NCBI RefSeq assembly: GCF_004917075.1
Contig: NZ_SSYB01000005.1
Span: 124,001-188,000, forward strand
Source of the DNA: Geomonas edaphica
GTDB taxonomy: Bacteria; Desulfobacterota; Desulfuromonadia; Geobacterales; Geobacteraceae
Direction: 5' to 3'
DNA: 64,000 nt
In this document: piece by piece, positions 24,550 to 34,400 of the stretch
Position numbering within the stretch: the first letter of the stretch is position 1
Layout: each line of letters begins with the position of its first letter
Position numbers and translations under genes: made by a program
The notes under the pieces: generated by a model
Told to the model about the DNA's origin: nothing
Databases searched by the model: none
What the model saw: the letters and a program-made list of their open reading frames with translations, nothing else

Positions 24550-24677
24550 CGCTCTCCCGGCTTCGGCCGTTGGTTCTCCCGAAGGAGCGGCCGAAGAGGG
24601 TTACGATGGTAGCGTAAAAGACGTCTGGGTGTCTAAAACGTATACCGTCCGCAGCGTTGCGGGGGTGTATACGTGCG
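24550..24677. promoter_or_regulatory. Upstream region with inverted repeat ACGTATAC/GTATACGT
   Basis: ACGTATAC (24638-24645) and GTATACGT (24667-24674) are perfect inverted repeats 21 bases apart, between the stop of the phosphoethanolamine transferase gene and the start of the fusion gene. They may be a paired operator or part of a promoter; the factor is unknown. Confidence 0.4.
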
Positions 24678-26447
24678 TCATTCCCGCTGTGCAGCTTTTG
24701 TCGCCGCGCGCATGGTCTCGTAATCGGCTCCGTCGACCAGGCGCGCCCCCGCGGCGTAGCTGGGGCTGACTACGCTTCTCGCCGGGTCGTAGGCGTCAGT
24801 CCAGACCCCCGTGAAATCCATGAGGGTGTGGATGAAACCGTTCACCTGGCAGGGGCGCCGCGCCGCGTGCGGGAGCTCCTGGACCAGTTCCGGCCGCGCG
24901 GCGGCGTACTCGGGGGACATCCAAACGATGAACGGGATCTCGAACCTGTTGCTGGTGCTCCCGCCGCCGCGCCCGATGAAGTCGTCCCTGTCCCCTACCT
25001 CTTCGCCGTGATCCGACAGGTAGAGCATGAGCCTCGCGCCGTTTCCCTGTTTCAGGATGTTGATGATGCTGTGGACCACGTAGTCGTTGTAGAGCACCGC
25101 GTTGTCGTACCAATCTATGTAGTCGTAGGTTTCCCCTTTGCGCTTGTGCCGCGTCACCCACCGGTCGGCGGCGCTATGGGTGAAACGTTGGAAGCGCTCG
25201 GGATAGCGCATGCGCGCATTGAGGTGCGCTCCCATTAGGTGCAGCACGATGAACTTCTTTTTTCCCCCGTCGTTGACCACCTTGGCGAACGGTTTGAGCA
25301 GTGTCTCGTCGTAGCTCGTTCTCGCGTCGACTATGGCGCTCGTGTCGGTGAGGAAACGGACGTCGGCGCTCTCGCTGAAATATTTGTTCCAGATCTCGCC
25401 GCTCCCCTCGATGCGCTGGTTGGAAAGCCAGTAGCTCCTGAATCCTCCCGCCTTCACCACGTCTAGCATGTGCGGTTCGAAAACCCTGCCCGGCTCCCGT
25501 GTGTTCGCCGGGGTCAGGAGCTTTTGCAGGCAGAGGCTTGTCAGCATGTCGGCAGACACCATGTTGTCGAAGAGGGTCAGCTCGCCCACCAGGGATCCCA
25601 GCAGCGGGTTCGTGTCGCGCCTGTAGCCGTAAAGCCCCATGTGAGCTCGGCTGGTCGATTCGCCGATGACGAGGACATAAGTCTCCGGGACCCCTTGCGG
25701 CGCGCGGGCGGTTCGCGTCACCCGCACCGGCTGCGTTTCTCCGGCGCTCGCCCGGAGTTTCCTCGCCCTCATCTCGTCGAGCCGGTAGGCCCACGCCGCG
25801 TTGGCGTAGACCAGAGCGAAGTTGTCGCTCCCCGCTCCGGCGCTGCGGTCTCCCCATACGAGACAGGAAAGCGGGGCGAGAAAAAAGGCGGCAAGCACCG
25901 TGGCGGCGCGCCTGCCATGGAAGGCGCGCCGCTGGGAGAACAGGAAGACGCATGTTACCGCCTGCAGCCCCAAAAGCAGCGCGAGCCAGGCGAAGACACG
26001 CACGCTGCCGTAGAGCGAGAGGTATTCGCTCGCCTCGGCCGGGTTGGAGCTGAGCGCCACGTAGACGCTCGCCGGGCCGATGCCGTGGCCGTAGATGATG
26101 AGGTGTGCCACCCCCACCCATGCCAGGAGGGCGACCATGATTGATTGCGCCGCGACCAGAGTGCGTCCCCACTTCCCCGGGGCAAGCGCCAGGACGAGTA
26201 ATGCGGGGCTTAGGTAGGGAAGGGTGGCTACGACGCCGTTGACGAGGAGCTGCATCCCCTGTCCGGCCAGGTCGAAGTGGTGGTTATGCAGGCTGTAGAT
26301 GAGATTTGGGCAGAAGAAGAGGAGATAGACGACCGTCAGATCGCGCAATGCAGGGCGCAGGGCATGCAAACGGGATACGGGTGGGCAAACTGCTGGGGCA
26401 CGGCCGGTCACTGCCGCACCCTTATTATGTTCCTGATTGCTGCTCAT
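24678..26447 (-). CDS. Phosphoethanolamine transferase (EptA/sulfatase superfamily)
   Basis: 589 residues from the ATG at 26447, preferred over an in-frame start at 26591 because GGGAGAG lies just upstream. About five N-terminal membrane helices (to about residue 200) are followed by a periplasmic alkaline-phosphatase-type domain. That domain has the metal-binding nucleophile segment VIGESTSRAHMGLYGY, HLMGAHLNARMRYP, a YDNAVLYNDYVV stretch and YLSDHGEEVGD. Enzymes of this family move phosphoethanolamine from phosphatidylethanolamine onto lipid A or other envelope glycans. The acceptor here is not evident. No two-component gene adjoins it. Confidence 0.9.
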   Translation of the reverse strand: MSSNQEHNKGAAVTGRAPAVCPPVSRLHALRPALRDLTVVYLLFFCPNLIYSLHNHHFDLAGQGMQLLVNGVVATLPYLSPALLVLALAPGKWGRTLVAAQSIMVALLAWVGVAHLIIYGHGIGPASVYVALSSNPAEASEYLSLYGSVRVFAWLALLLGLQAVTCVFLFSQRRAFHGRRAATVLAAFFLAPLSCLVWGDRSAGAGSDNFALVYANAAWAYRLDEMRARKLRASAGETQPVRVTRTARAPQGVPETYVLVIGESTSRAHMGLYGYRRDTNPLLGSLVGELTLFDNMVSADMLTSLCLQKLLTPANTREPGRVFEPHMLDVVKAGGFRSYWLSNQRIEGSGEIWNKYFSESADVRFLTDTSAIVDARTSYDETLLKPFAKVVNDGGKKKFIVLHLMGAHLNARMRYPERFQRFTHSAADRWVTRHKRKGETYDYIDWYDNAVLYNDYVVHSIINILKQGNGARLMLYLSDHGEEVGDRDDFIGRGGGSTSNRFEIPFIVWMSPEYAAARPELVQELPHAARRPCQVNGFIHTLMDFTGVWTDAYDPARSVVSPSYAAGARLVDGADYETMRAATKAAQRE

Positions 26448-26688
26448 ACTCTCTCCCGTGCGTGGCGACTCACTGTAGCAGAAGAGGGCTACTCTTAAAA
26501 GCAGTAATGGATGCCCATGAGTGGAGTGCCTGAGGCTCTGCCATGGCTCTTTTCTGTCAAAGGAATCGTTGGCCGCATCGTTGTCTGTCATAACTGTCGT
26601 GCTAGACTTTACAAGTCACGAAATTACCAGGCAGCTCATGGCATGAAAGCTGGTTACCGGCTCAGACCACTTCCATGAGGAGGGGGAT

Positions 26689-27102
26689 ATGTCCGGCTCA
26701 GGGAAGATACGGGTGTGGCTGTTATTGACCATCGTTGTCGCCATCGGCGGCTTCCTCTTTTTGCGCATGGGGGAGGCGAACCTCGACCACCTGACCAGCG
26801 CCAGCGGCATCCTCACCATGCAGGAGTGCATCGCCTGTCACTCTGAAGGGTCGACGCATCCGGTTGCCATATGTCTTGACGACCACTGTCTCTACACCAA
26901 CGACCATTCGCTCATGCACCGCTACCCCCCGCTTGGGAAAGAGATGGAGTACGCGTCGGCGGCCGAGGTTCTTGCCGCGGGATGCATTCTCGAGGACGGC
27001 AAGATCACCTGCCTCTCCTGCCATGATCTCACGCAACCCGCGCCACACCTGATACGGGCGGGCGACCAGCTCTGCGGCATCTGCCACCGGCTCCTGCGCT
27101 GA
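26689..27102 (+). CDS. Membrane-anchored triheme c-type cytochrome
   Basis: 137 residues with GAGGAGG just before the ATG. One hydrophobic segment (about 9-25, VWLLLTIVVAIGGFLFL) anchors the protein with the rest in the periplasm. Three CxxCH haem sites are present: CIACH (47-51), CLSCH (108-112) and CGICH (129-133). An additional CLDDHC pair (62-67) is not a haem motif. Nearby His residues (HPVAIC, NDHSLMH) could be distal ligands. The protein is likely a small electron carrier at the inner membrane. It is divergent from the phosphoethanolamine transferase and precedes the AsmA-like gene by 86 bases, and no partner oxidoreductase is adjacent. Confidence 0.88.
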   Translation: MSGSGKIRVWLLLTIVVAIGGFLFLRMGEANLDHLTSASGILTMQECIACHSEGSTHPVAICLDDHCLYTNDHSLMHRYPPLGKEMEYASAAEVLAAGCILEDGKITCLSCHDLTQPAPHLIRAGDQLCGICHRLLR

Positions 27103-27188
27103 GGGCCCGCGTCGTTTGACTTTAAAAGTTGGAGATGATAAGAGAAATTGCCTCGCAACTTCCGCTGGACCTCCCGGGACCCTGACCG

Positions 27189-30100
27189 ATGCGCCCTCGT
27201 CTCCTCGCCTACATCAGCACCATCCGCCTCAGACGCGTTCTCCTGGTCGGGAGCGCAGTGGCGCTGGCCGGACTCCTCCTTCTGGCGCTGCTCGTGGTGT
27301 CCCTGCCGACCCTTATCTCCACCTCGCCGGTGCAATCCCTGCTGAGACTCGGTATCTCCAAGGCCCTCAAACGTCCCATATCCTGGGATGATCTCACCGC
27401 TTCCTGGTCCCGCGGCATCGCGATCTCCGGCCTTAACCTGGGCGAAGGGCCGCCCCCGCTGCTGCATGCCGCACTCAAAGAGCTGAAGATCGTTCCCGGC
27501 CTTTCCCGCGAGGAGAGCTCCGGGCGCTGGCGCGTGAGCCTCGAGGTGAAGCTCGCGAAGCTCGATGCGGACCTCGCCCCTGGGCCGCAAAAGCCCCAGG
27601 AGAAGCTGGCGGACCCGCTCACGCGGATCGCGGAAGGGGTGCAGAAGTTCCACACCATGGAGTGGCCGCTTCCGGTCGAGGTGCGGGCGATGGTCGACGC
27701 GGCCCCGATGACGCTGCGTTACGCCGACCCGCCTTCCAAGCGCGAGCTCCTCATGAATAACTTCGCCTTCGGGCTCGCGGTCCCCTCGCTTTCCACGTTG
27801 CCGGCCACGGCGTCGCTCACCGGAGAGGTGGCTGTCGACGGCGGCAAAGCCCAGCCGGTTCGCCTCAAGGCGCGCGTCGCCGATCTCGTTACCGCGGCAC
27901 ATCGCATCAAGCCGTCCGCGGCGCTCTTCGCGGTGCAGGCTGGCCTTCCCGGTGCAGATTTCGACGTGAAAGGGGGCGTGTCCCGCCCGGAGGGGCTGAA
28001 GGCTAGGCTGCACCTTTCCCTTGCCGAGGTGATGAAACTTGCGACGCCTTTGGCGAAGAAGCCTCTGCCGGAGCTTGGAGGCGCCCTCCTGGTGGCCCTC
28101 GATGGGGAGACCGACCAGGCGGGGGACCTGCGCCTGGCACTTGCGCTCGACGGCGAGCGCCTGTCCGTAAGCCGGCTCCCGGGGAAAAGGGGGAAGGTGG
28201 CGCCTCTCGACCTTCGTTTGCGCCAGAAACTGAAGAGTGATTACAAGCGCCAGCAGGTGACCTTCAGCGAGGGGAGCCTCGCGAGCCCAGGATTGCTCAC
28301 CGCATCCTGGAACGCAGTCGTCGACCGTCCTACCGAAAAGTCCCGCGCCGTCTCCGCCGAGCTTTCCGGAGTGCGCCTGGAACTTTCCCGCGCCGCCGCC
28401 CTCGCCGCTCCATTCCTCGGGAAGGGACTGCCGATCAAGGACCTGACCGGGAGTGCGACCCTTGCAAGGCTCACCGCCCGCCTCAAGGGGCCGGAGAACG
28501 ACGGCGAGGTGGCGGTGTCCGGGCTGGCTCTGGCCCTGCCGCGCCTTTCCCTAAAGCTTCCCGCCGGTGCGGTGCAGGGGGAAGGAATCGCGCTTTCCCT
28601 CGACCGGGCCGTCCTGCCGCTTAAAAAGATGGCGCCGGTGCGGGCCGCCGCTGAACTATCCCTTTCGGCCGCAAACCTCGAGGTGGCGGGGAAGAAGCCT
28701 CTGCGCGCGCAAGGGATGCGGGGGCGGGTGGCGCTGAACCTCTCCGGCATCGACCTGAAGGGAAAGCGCGCCGTCGCGGACGTTACCCAAAGCCTGGGCA
28801 TCGAACGCCTGGCCGTGGGGGAGGAACTGGCGTTCGAGAGGCTGCGCGAGGAGGTCTCGCTCAAGGGGCGCGTGCTTTCTGGCGGCGCCGTGGACGCGGC
28901 GCTTCCGCTTTTAAATCTCGAGGCTGCGTCGCTGCGGGCGCGCCAGGGGGAGCGCGTCGTCACGCTGCGCCCCTTTGCCGCGCGTCTCGCCGCGGAAGGG
29001 GTGCATCTGCCGGCCAAGGGGAAGGGGAGCCCGACGGTGGCGCAGGCGCACTTCACCCTGGCCGCGTCGGACGCGCTTACCCTCACCGCCCAAGGAGCGC
29101 TCACCGGAGAGGGGAGGCAACTCGCTGCGACCAAGGGGGAGGCGCACATCGACCTGCGCCGCCTCATGCCGGTTGCCGCCCCCTTCCTCCCCGCCGGCTT
29201 CGACGCGGCCGGGCTCGCCTCCGCCGCGTGGGACCTGGCCCTGCCGCTGCCGCTCGCGCAGGCTTCCGCGGAGACGAACCCGCTGCGCAAGGCGAAGGGG
29301 GGCGTCGCCCTGCTGGAGCGCGGCGAGCTGACCGTGAAGCTGAACGATATGGACCTGAAGCTTCCCGCCGCGCAGGGAGGGTATCGGATCAAGGGGTTAA
29401 GTACGGCGCCGCAACTGCGCTTTTCCGTGCCCCGCGCCGATCTTCCCCTCGCCATCGATGGCGGGGTGCGCTTCGCGGCACTCGAGGGGCTTACCGGCAC
29501 GGCGGCTACGCTCCCTTTGCAATCCGGCGCACTCAAGCTGCAGGGTGAACTCTCCGGTTGGAAGGAGCTTCGCCTGACCGAGGAACTGACCGTGGCGTCG
29601 CTCGGCCTTTCCCAGGTGGCCGAACTCACCGTTGGGCGCCTCGACGCGCTCATGGATGAGCGCGAGCTGAAGCTCGACACGGCAACCATGTTGAAGCGTC
29701 TCGACGCCACCATGTTCGCCCACCTGGAGGGGAACTTCCCCCCAGAGGCGAAGCAGGTCATCGCGGGATGGCGCCTCGCCGGCAACGTCGCCGTAGGCGC
29801 GCGTGTCGATCTGACCGCGGCCAGGGAATTGAAGGTGCGCGGCTACGGCAAGTGCCGCGACTTGGGCGTTGCCGACGGCAAGGGGGTGGGGGCGGACGGC
29901 ATGCGCGCCGACCTCGTGCTCGACCGGACCTATGCGCTGGCGCAAGGAAAGGGGGAGACGTGGGAGCCCCTCTCCACAGCACTCGTGCGTCCCGCTCCGG
30001 TTGCCCCGTTCACCGTGGCGAACTCCGATCTCGCGAACCGGATCTACCAGGACCTGCGCGGCGAAAGCAGCGGTCCACGTAAGATCGGTGTCCGCAGCGC

Positions 30101-30791
30101 CTCCTTCAGGTCCGGCGCCCTGCCGCTTGCCGTGAGAGCCCTCGAGGCCGACCTCCTCCTGGAGCCCGAATCGCTTGGTCTCTCCTTCTTCCAGGCGGAG
30201 TTCGCCGGGGGGACGGTGCGTGCCCGGGGCATGATCGACCTCACTGGGGCGACCCCCGTTCTTTCAACCTACTGCAACTTCTCGCGCCTCGATCCGGTGC
30301 TTCTCTTCCCTGCTGCCGGGTCCCTTCGTCCCGGAGGCGAGGGAGAGCTGACCGGCGAGTTGAGCCTTTCCGCGCCGCTTGCCACCGAGAAGAGGGCGCT
30401 TTTGGAAGGGATGCGTATGAACTTGAACCTGCGCCACTTCAGTTCGCGGGTCCTGGACCGTGCCCTTTTCGCCGTCGATCCGTACCAGAGAAACGAGAAG
30501 ATCGTAGCGCAGCGAAAGGCGCTCAAGATGGCCGATCTGAAGGGGGTCCGGGTGAGCGCCGTGGACGGTGCGCTCGACTGCGAAGGGGAGCTTGCCGTGA
30601 AGGGGGTGGACGTCGCCATCCCGAGGATCGACCGTCTGCGTCTTTCCGAGCTGCCGATAGACAACGAGCTGAAAAGCCTGATCCAGGCGATAAGGAGCTC
30701 CCAACTGCTCCTCGACCTGGTCCGCTCCGACACCCTTGTCGTCGACGAAAAGGGGAAGCTGTCCCTGAAAAGGAGAAAACATGTGGAATGA
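27189..30791 (+). CDS. AsmA/TamB-like large envelope protein
   Basis: 1200 residues. One N-terminal membrane helix (about 15-40) is followed by a very long periplasmic region of repeated beta-strand patterns and short helices, rich in Leu, Ala, Lys and Gly (for example GLNLGEGPPPLLHAALKELK near the start). This layout, with the C-terminal part repeating an amphipathic beta motif, resembles AsmA/YhdP/TamB-type proteins that bridge inner and outer membranes and carry phospholipids. The family assignment is by architecture and is less sure than the frame itself. Its TGA overlaps the start of the next gene, so it leads a five-gene run. The ATG has no strong ribosome-binding site. Confidence 0.75.
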   Translation: MRPRLLAYISTIRLRRVLLVGSAVALAGLLLLALLVVSLPTLISTSPVQSLLRLGISKALKRPISWDDLTASWSRGIAISGLNLGEGPPPLLHAALKELKIVPGLSREESSGRWRVSLEVKLAKLDADLAPGPQKPQEKLADPLTRIAEGVQKFHTMEWPLPVEVRAMVDAAPMTLRYADPPSKRELLMNNFAFGLAVPSLSTLPATASLTGEVAVDGGKAQPVRLKARVADLVTAAHRIKPSAALFAVQAGLPGADFDVKGGVSRPEGLKARLHLSLAEVMKLATPLAKKPLPELGGALLVALDGETDQAGDLRLALALDGERLSVSRLPGKRGKVAPLDLRLRQKLKSDYKRQQVTFSEGSLASPGLLTASWNAVVDRPTEKSRAVSAELSGVRLELSRAAALAAPFLGKGLPIKDLTGSATLARLTARLKGPENDGEVAVSGLALALPRLSLKLPAGAVQGEGIALSLDRAVLPLKKMAPVRAAAELSLSAANLEVAGKKPLRAQGMRGRVALNLSGIDLKGKRAVADVTQSLGIERLAVGEELAFERLREEVSLKGRVLSGGAVDAALPLLNLEAASLRARQGERVVTLRPFAARLAAEGVHLPAKGKGSPTVAQAHFTLAASDALTLTAQGALTGEGRQLAATKGEAHIDLRRLMPVAAPFLPAGFDAAGLASAAWDLALPLPLAQASAETNPLRKAKGGVALLERGELTVKLNDMDLKLPAAQGGYRIKGLSTAPQLRFSVPRADLPLAIDGGVRFAALEGLTGTAATLPLQSGALKLQGELSGWKELRLTEELTVASLGLSQVAELTVGRLDALMDERELKLDTATMLKRLDATMFAHLEGNFPPEAKQVIAGWRLAGNVAVGARVDLTAARELKVRGYGKCRDLGVADGKGVGADGMRADLVLDRTYALAQGKGETWEPLSTALVRPAPVAPFTVANSDLANRIYQDLRGESSGPRKIGVRSASFRSGALPLAVRALEADLLLEPESLGLSFFQAEFAGGTVRARGMIDLTGATPVLSTYCNFSRLDPVLLFPAAGSLRPGGEGELTGELSLSAPLATEKRALLEGMRMNLNLRHFSSRVLDRALFAVDPYQRNEKIVAQRKALKMADLKGVRVSAVDGALDCEGELAVKGVDVAIPRIDRLRLSELPIDNELKSLIQAIRSSQLLLDLVRSDTLVVDEKGKLSLKRRKHVE

Positions 30792-31470
30792 AACACGTTC
30801 TACGTTCTGCGTTCTACGTTCTACGTTGAAAACTTCGCTGCTGGCCGGCCACCTGCCTTCGCGGCGCTTCTCGTTGTCAATTGTCCATCGTCAATTGTCC
30901 ATTGCCCTCGCCCTTCTTCTTGCATCCGGCTGCACCCTCGCCAAGGTCGACGTGAACGTGGTGAGCGAGCGGACCTCCCTGGAGAACCAGGTGCTCGGCA
31001 CCTACAACGCCCTCTCTGAGGACGTGCTGCTAGTCGCCTCGGTGCGCGGGGTCTCGCCGACCGGGAAGGTGGAAACGCCGCCGAAACATTCCCCGGAACA
31101 GCAGGAGGCGGCGCAGGCGCTGGAAACCATCGCCTTCCACGCCGATGACGTGGACACTTTGAAACGGCTCGGCTGGGTCGGGGAGAACCTGGATGGGACG
31201 TTGACCTCCTTCGCACGCGATCTGCCGGAAAAGGCCCCCGCCGACCTGAAGGCCTTTGCGGCGCGCTACAGCGAGGGTGAGTTCGGCCAGGTGGTCGGCG
31301 AGGTAAACCGCTCCCGCGAGGTTCTTATGAACCGGGTGGTGCGCACCAACGAGAACTTCACCGCGGGCGACCTCCCGGCGATCCGCAAGGTCTTCGCCCG
31401 GATCAACCGTCAGAACAGCGCACCGGGGACCAGGGTGCAGCAGGACGACGGGGCGTGGGGCGCCCGATGA
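30781..31470 (+). CDS. DUF1318-like lipoprotein with repeat-derived N-terminus
   Basis: 229 residues. The ATG has AAAAGGAG upstream and overlaps the AsmA-like stop by 11 bases. The lipobox Cys lies in LLLASGCTLAKV at about residue 51, unusually far from the start. The first 40 residues are encoded by short repeats: a tandem GTTCTACG-type array (30795-30828) and a TCAATTGTCCAT array (30874-30904). The signal peptide core (LSIALALLLASGC) follows directly. The mature part (SERTSLENQVLGTYNAL and later) resembles DUF1318 proteins, periplasmic-facing lipoproteins of unknown function often found near AsmA-like genes. It is probably co-translated with the CHAT gene, whose ATG overlaps its TGA. Confidence 0.8.
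   Translation: MWNETRSTFCVLRSTLKTSLLAGHLPSRRFSLSIVHRQLSIALALLLASGCTLAKVDVNVVSERTSLENQVLGTYNALSEDVLLVASVRGVSPTGKVETPPKHSPEQQEAAQALETIAFHADDVDTLKRLGWVGENLDGTLTSFARDLPEKAPADLKAFAARYSEGEFGQVVGEVNRSREVLMNRVVRTNENFTAGDLPAIRKVFARINRQNSAPGTRVQQDDGAWGAR
30795..30904 (+). repeat. Short tandem repeats inside the DUF1318 gene start
   Basis: CGTTCTACGTTCTGCGTTCT-type units at 30795-30828 and TTGTCAATTGTCCATCGTC-type units at 30874-30904, both within the coding sequence between the start codon and the lipoprotein signal. Confidence 0.75.
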
Positions 31471-34400
31471 AGGCGTCGGCAAGAAAAACAGCCCTCTTCC
31501 TGGCTCTCGCCTCGCTCCTTGCCGCGGGCGTCGCGGAAGCGGTGCCGCTCGGGGAGGAACTGTTGGCCCCCGCGGCACCACGCCCGGCTCCGCGTTCGCG
31601 CCCGGAGATGGTGCCTGCCGCCGCGCTCTACACGCCGCAGTCGGTGCTCTACGCGGCGCGCTCCCTGGACGGCAAATGGATGGCGACGGTGGAAAAGGGG
31701 GATGCGGGGTACGAACTCTGGCTGCACCCGACCGGCGCCACGGATAGGCTGCCGCGCCTCTTGCGCAAGAGCCCGGTGCGCATAGCCGCCCCCGCCTTCG
31801 ACGCCGGCGCGACCCGGCTCGCCTTCACCGATGAGCGCGACGACCTGAAGGGGGACATCTGGCTTCTGGATCTCGTCAGGCCGGACGCGGAACCGGTGCG
31901 CCTGACCGGCAACGATGCCGGCGAGGACGCCCCCTCCTTCGCGAGGGACGGGAACGTTCTCTTCTATCAGCGTGAGCTCCCCGGTTCCGGGCGCCGCGAA
32001 ATCGTCCGCTTCGACCTCACCTCCGGCAGGGGGGAGACCATCCCCATAGGCATCGACGCCGCCTTCGCGGTCCCCTCGCCGGACGGCGGGCGCCTAGCCT
32101 TCGTCTCGCGGGAAAAGGACCCCGGCGGCGACCTCTGGCTCTGGGACCTCCGCGCCAGGCGCCTGAGCTCGCTCACCGCGGGGGGGGAGCGCGACCTCTA
32201 TCCCGCCTGGCAGGACGACGACACCATACTCTTCACCCGCTTCGCCCCTCCCGCTGGGGACTCCGCCACCGGGCCGGAAGGGGGCGCCGTCTTCCGGCTG
32301 CAACTGAAACGTGCAGGCGAGGGGGGCCTCCCCGCCGCCTTCCCCCTCACCTCGGGCCTTCTCTCCACCGTTGCACCGGTTCCCGCCTCCGACTCGGTGC
32401 TCTTCGTCGCCGGCGGAGCGGCCGGGGGACAGGTGGTATCGCTTCCCCTTTCCGGTGAAATCCCGGACCGTCCCGACCTCGCCTCCCAGTGGGAACTCGC
32501 GCGCCTGATCCTCGAGCGCCAGCCCGCCGATCCGGCGACGGCAAGGCTCGCCCTCCTGCGCGTCCTGGCGCGGGAGGAAGCCGCGAGCCGCGAGGGGGCG
32601 CTTGCCTCGCTGGCACTTGCCGGGCTCATGGAAGAGGCGAAGGATTACCCCGGCGCTTTGGAGCGCTACCAGGAGGCGGCTAAGCGCTACGCCGCGTTCC
32701 CGGCCGAGGCCGCTCGCGCGCAGGTGGCGGGGGTGCGGCTGCGGGCCGCCCTGCGCTGCGAAGAGGTCGTCGTGGCCGGGAGGCGCCGCGAGGTGATCGC
32801 CGAGGCGCAGCGGGATATGGTCGCTGCGGCCGGGAACAAGGGGCGCGACGCTGCGGCGCGGGCGCTCATCGATTCCGCGCGCCTGCAGGCCGAGTACGGC
32901 TCCGGCGCGGGGGACCAGTTGGCCGCCATAGCACTCCTCGAAAAGGCCGCCGCCGACCCCGCCGTGGACGAGGCGCTCCGGGGGGAAGCTGCCTACCGCC
33001 GCGCCCGTCTCCTCTCGTCAATCGAGGGGGGCGAGGGTTCTGTTAGCGCGCTGGTCGAAGTGGCCAAGCATTACGACCGGCAGGAGCGCTGGGCCGAGGC
33101 GGCCATTGCCGGCATCCTGGACCAGCTGACCGCGGGTTCGACCGAGCCGCGTGAGCGTCTGGCGGCCTTGGCCGAGCAGTACCGCACCACCCTGCCGCGC
33201 CTCGCCATGGGCGCCTGGAACCGAAGCGGCGATCTTGCCTACCGCGGCGGCGACTGGGTGCGCGCGAAGGACGCCTACCGCACCGTGCTGGAGCAGTTCC
33301 CGCCGCTTGCGACGCCGACGGCGGCGGCCCGTTTCGCGCTCGCCGAGATCCTGTACCGCGAGGAACGCTTCGGCGAGGCGACCGCCCTGTACGAGAAGGA
33401 AATGGCGCTGCACCCCGAGGACGCGCCGCTCTACCAGTTGGCCCGTGCCGCCTACATCAGAAAGAGCCTCGCCGCTGGGGAGAGCCTATACCGCCTGGGC
33501 GAGATCGCCGCGGCCCGCGCCGCCTTCCTCGACCTGATCCGCTACGATGGGCGCAGCCTCGAGGCACACCGCGGTTACGTGAAGTCGGTCGCCGCCCAGG
33601 GGCAGGCCCCGGAGCTCCTGGCGCTCTACCGAGAGATGCTGAAGAAGTACCCGGACGACCCGGTGCTCCTCTACGCTGCCGGGCTCTGCCTCACCTACCT
33701 CCCCGGCAAGGATGCGCTCAAAGAGGGAGACCGTCTCATCGCGCGCTCCGCCGAGCGCCTTCCCGGCTCCGAGTACCCCTTCCAGACCCGCGGCTACATC
33801 GCAGAGGTGCTCGAGACGGTGCACGGCGAGGCGGGCGGGCTCGAGCGCGCCCTGAACCTCTACCGCAGGGCGAAGCTTTTGAACCGTCCCGAGGTGAACC
33901 CGGAGAACGCGGCGAACCTCTCATTGAACATCGGCAACGTCGCCTTCTTGCTCGGCAGGAACGCAACCGCGTGGAGCTTCTACCGCCAGCGTCTCGCCTC
34001 CAAGGTCCCCTTCGACAACCCGGAGACCGAGCTTCTCTTCCACGAGCGCTACGCCGCGGCCGCGTTTCAGGTGGGGGAGAAGGACGCTGCCATCGAAGGG
34101 TACGGCCGTGCGCTTTCCCTCGCCCAGTCCCGGCTCGATCCGGCGCGGGCGCTCGAGCAGTTCGGCCGCCTGACGCGCCGGGCGAACGAGCGTCTCTTTG
34201 CCGGGGAAAAGCTCTCTCCTGAGCGGGAGCGTTTGCTTGCCCGGCAGCGCGAGATTAACGCGGAGCTGGAACTGCTCGGCGCGGAGCGCGTGGAGCCTCC
34301 GCCGTCCCCCGCGTGGGGCCGCTTCGAGGAGGCGGTGAAAAAGCTTCTTTCCCGTGAAAAGGAGCTGGTCACCGCAGCCGGCGCCGGTACCCCGCAGGGG

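Noticed and set aside
28241-29785. 514-codon minus-strand frame opposite the AsmA-like gene
   Set aside because: Ser/Arg/Ala-rich shadow; the plus-strand frame has a membrane anchor and operon context.
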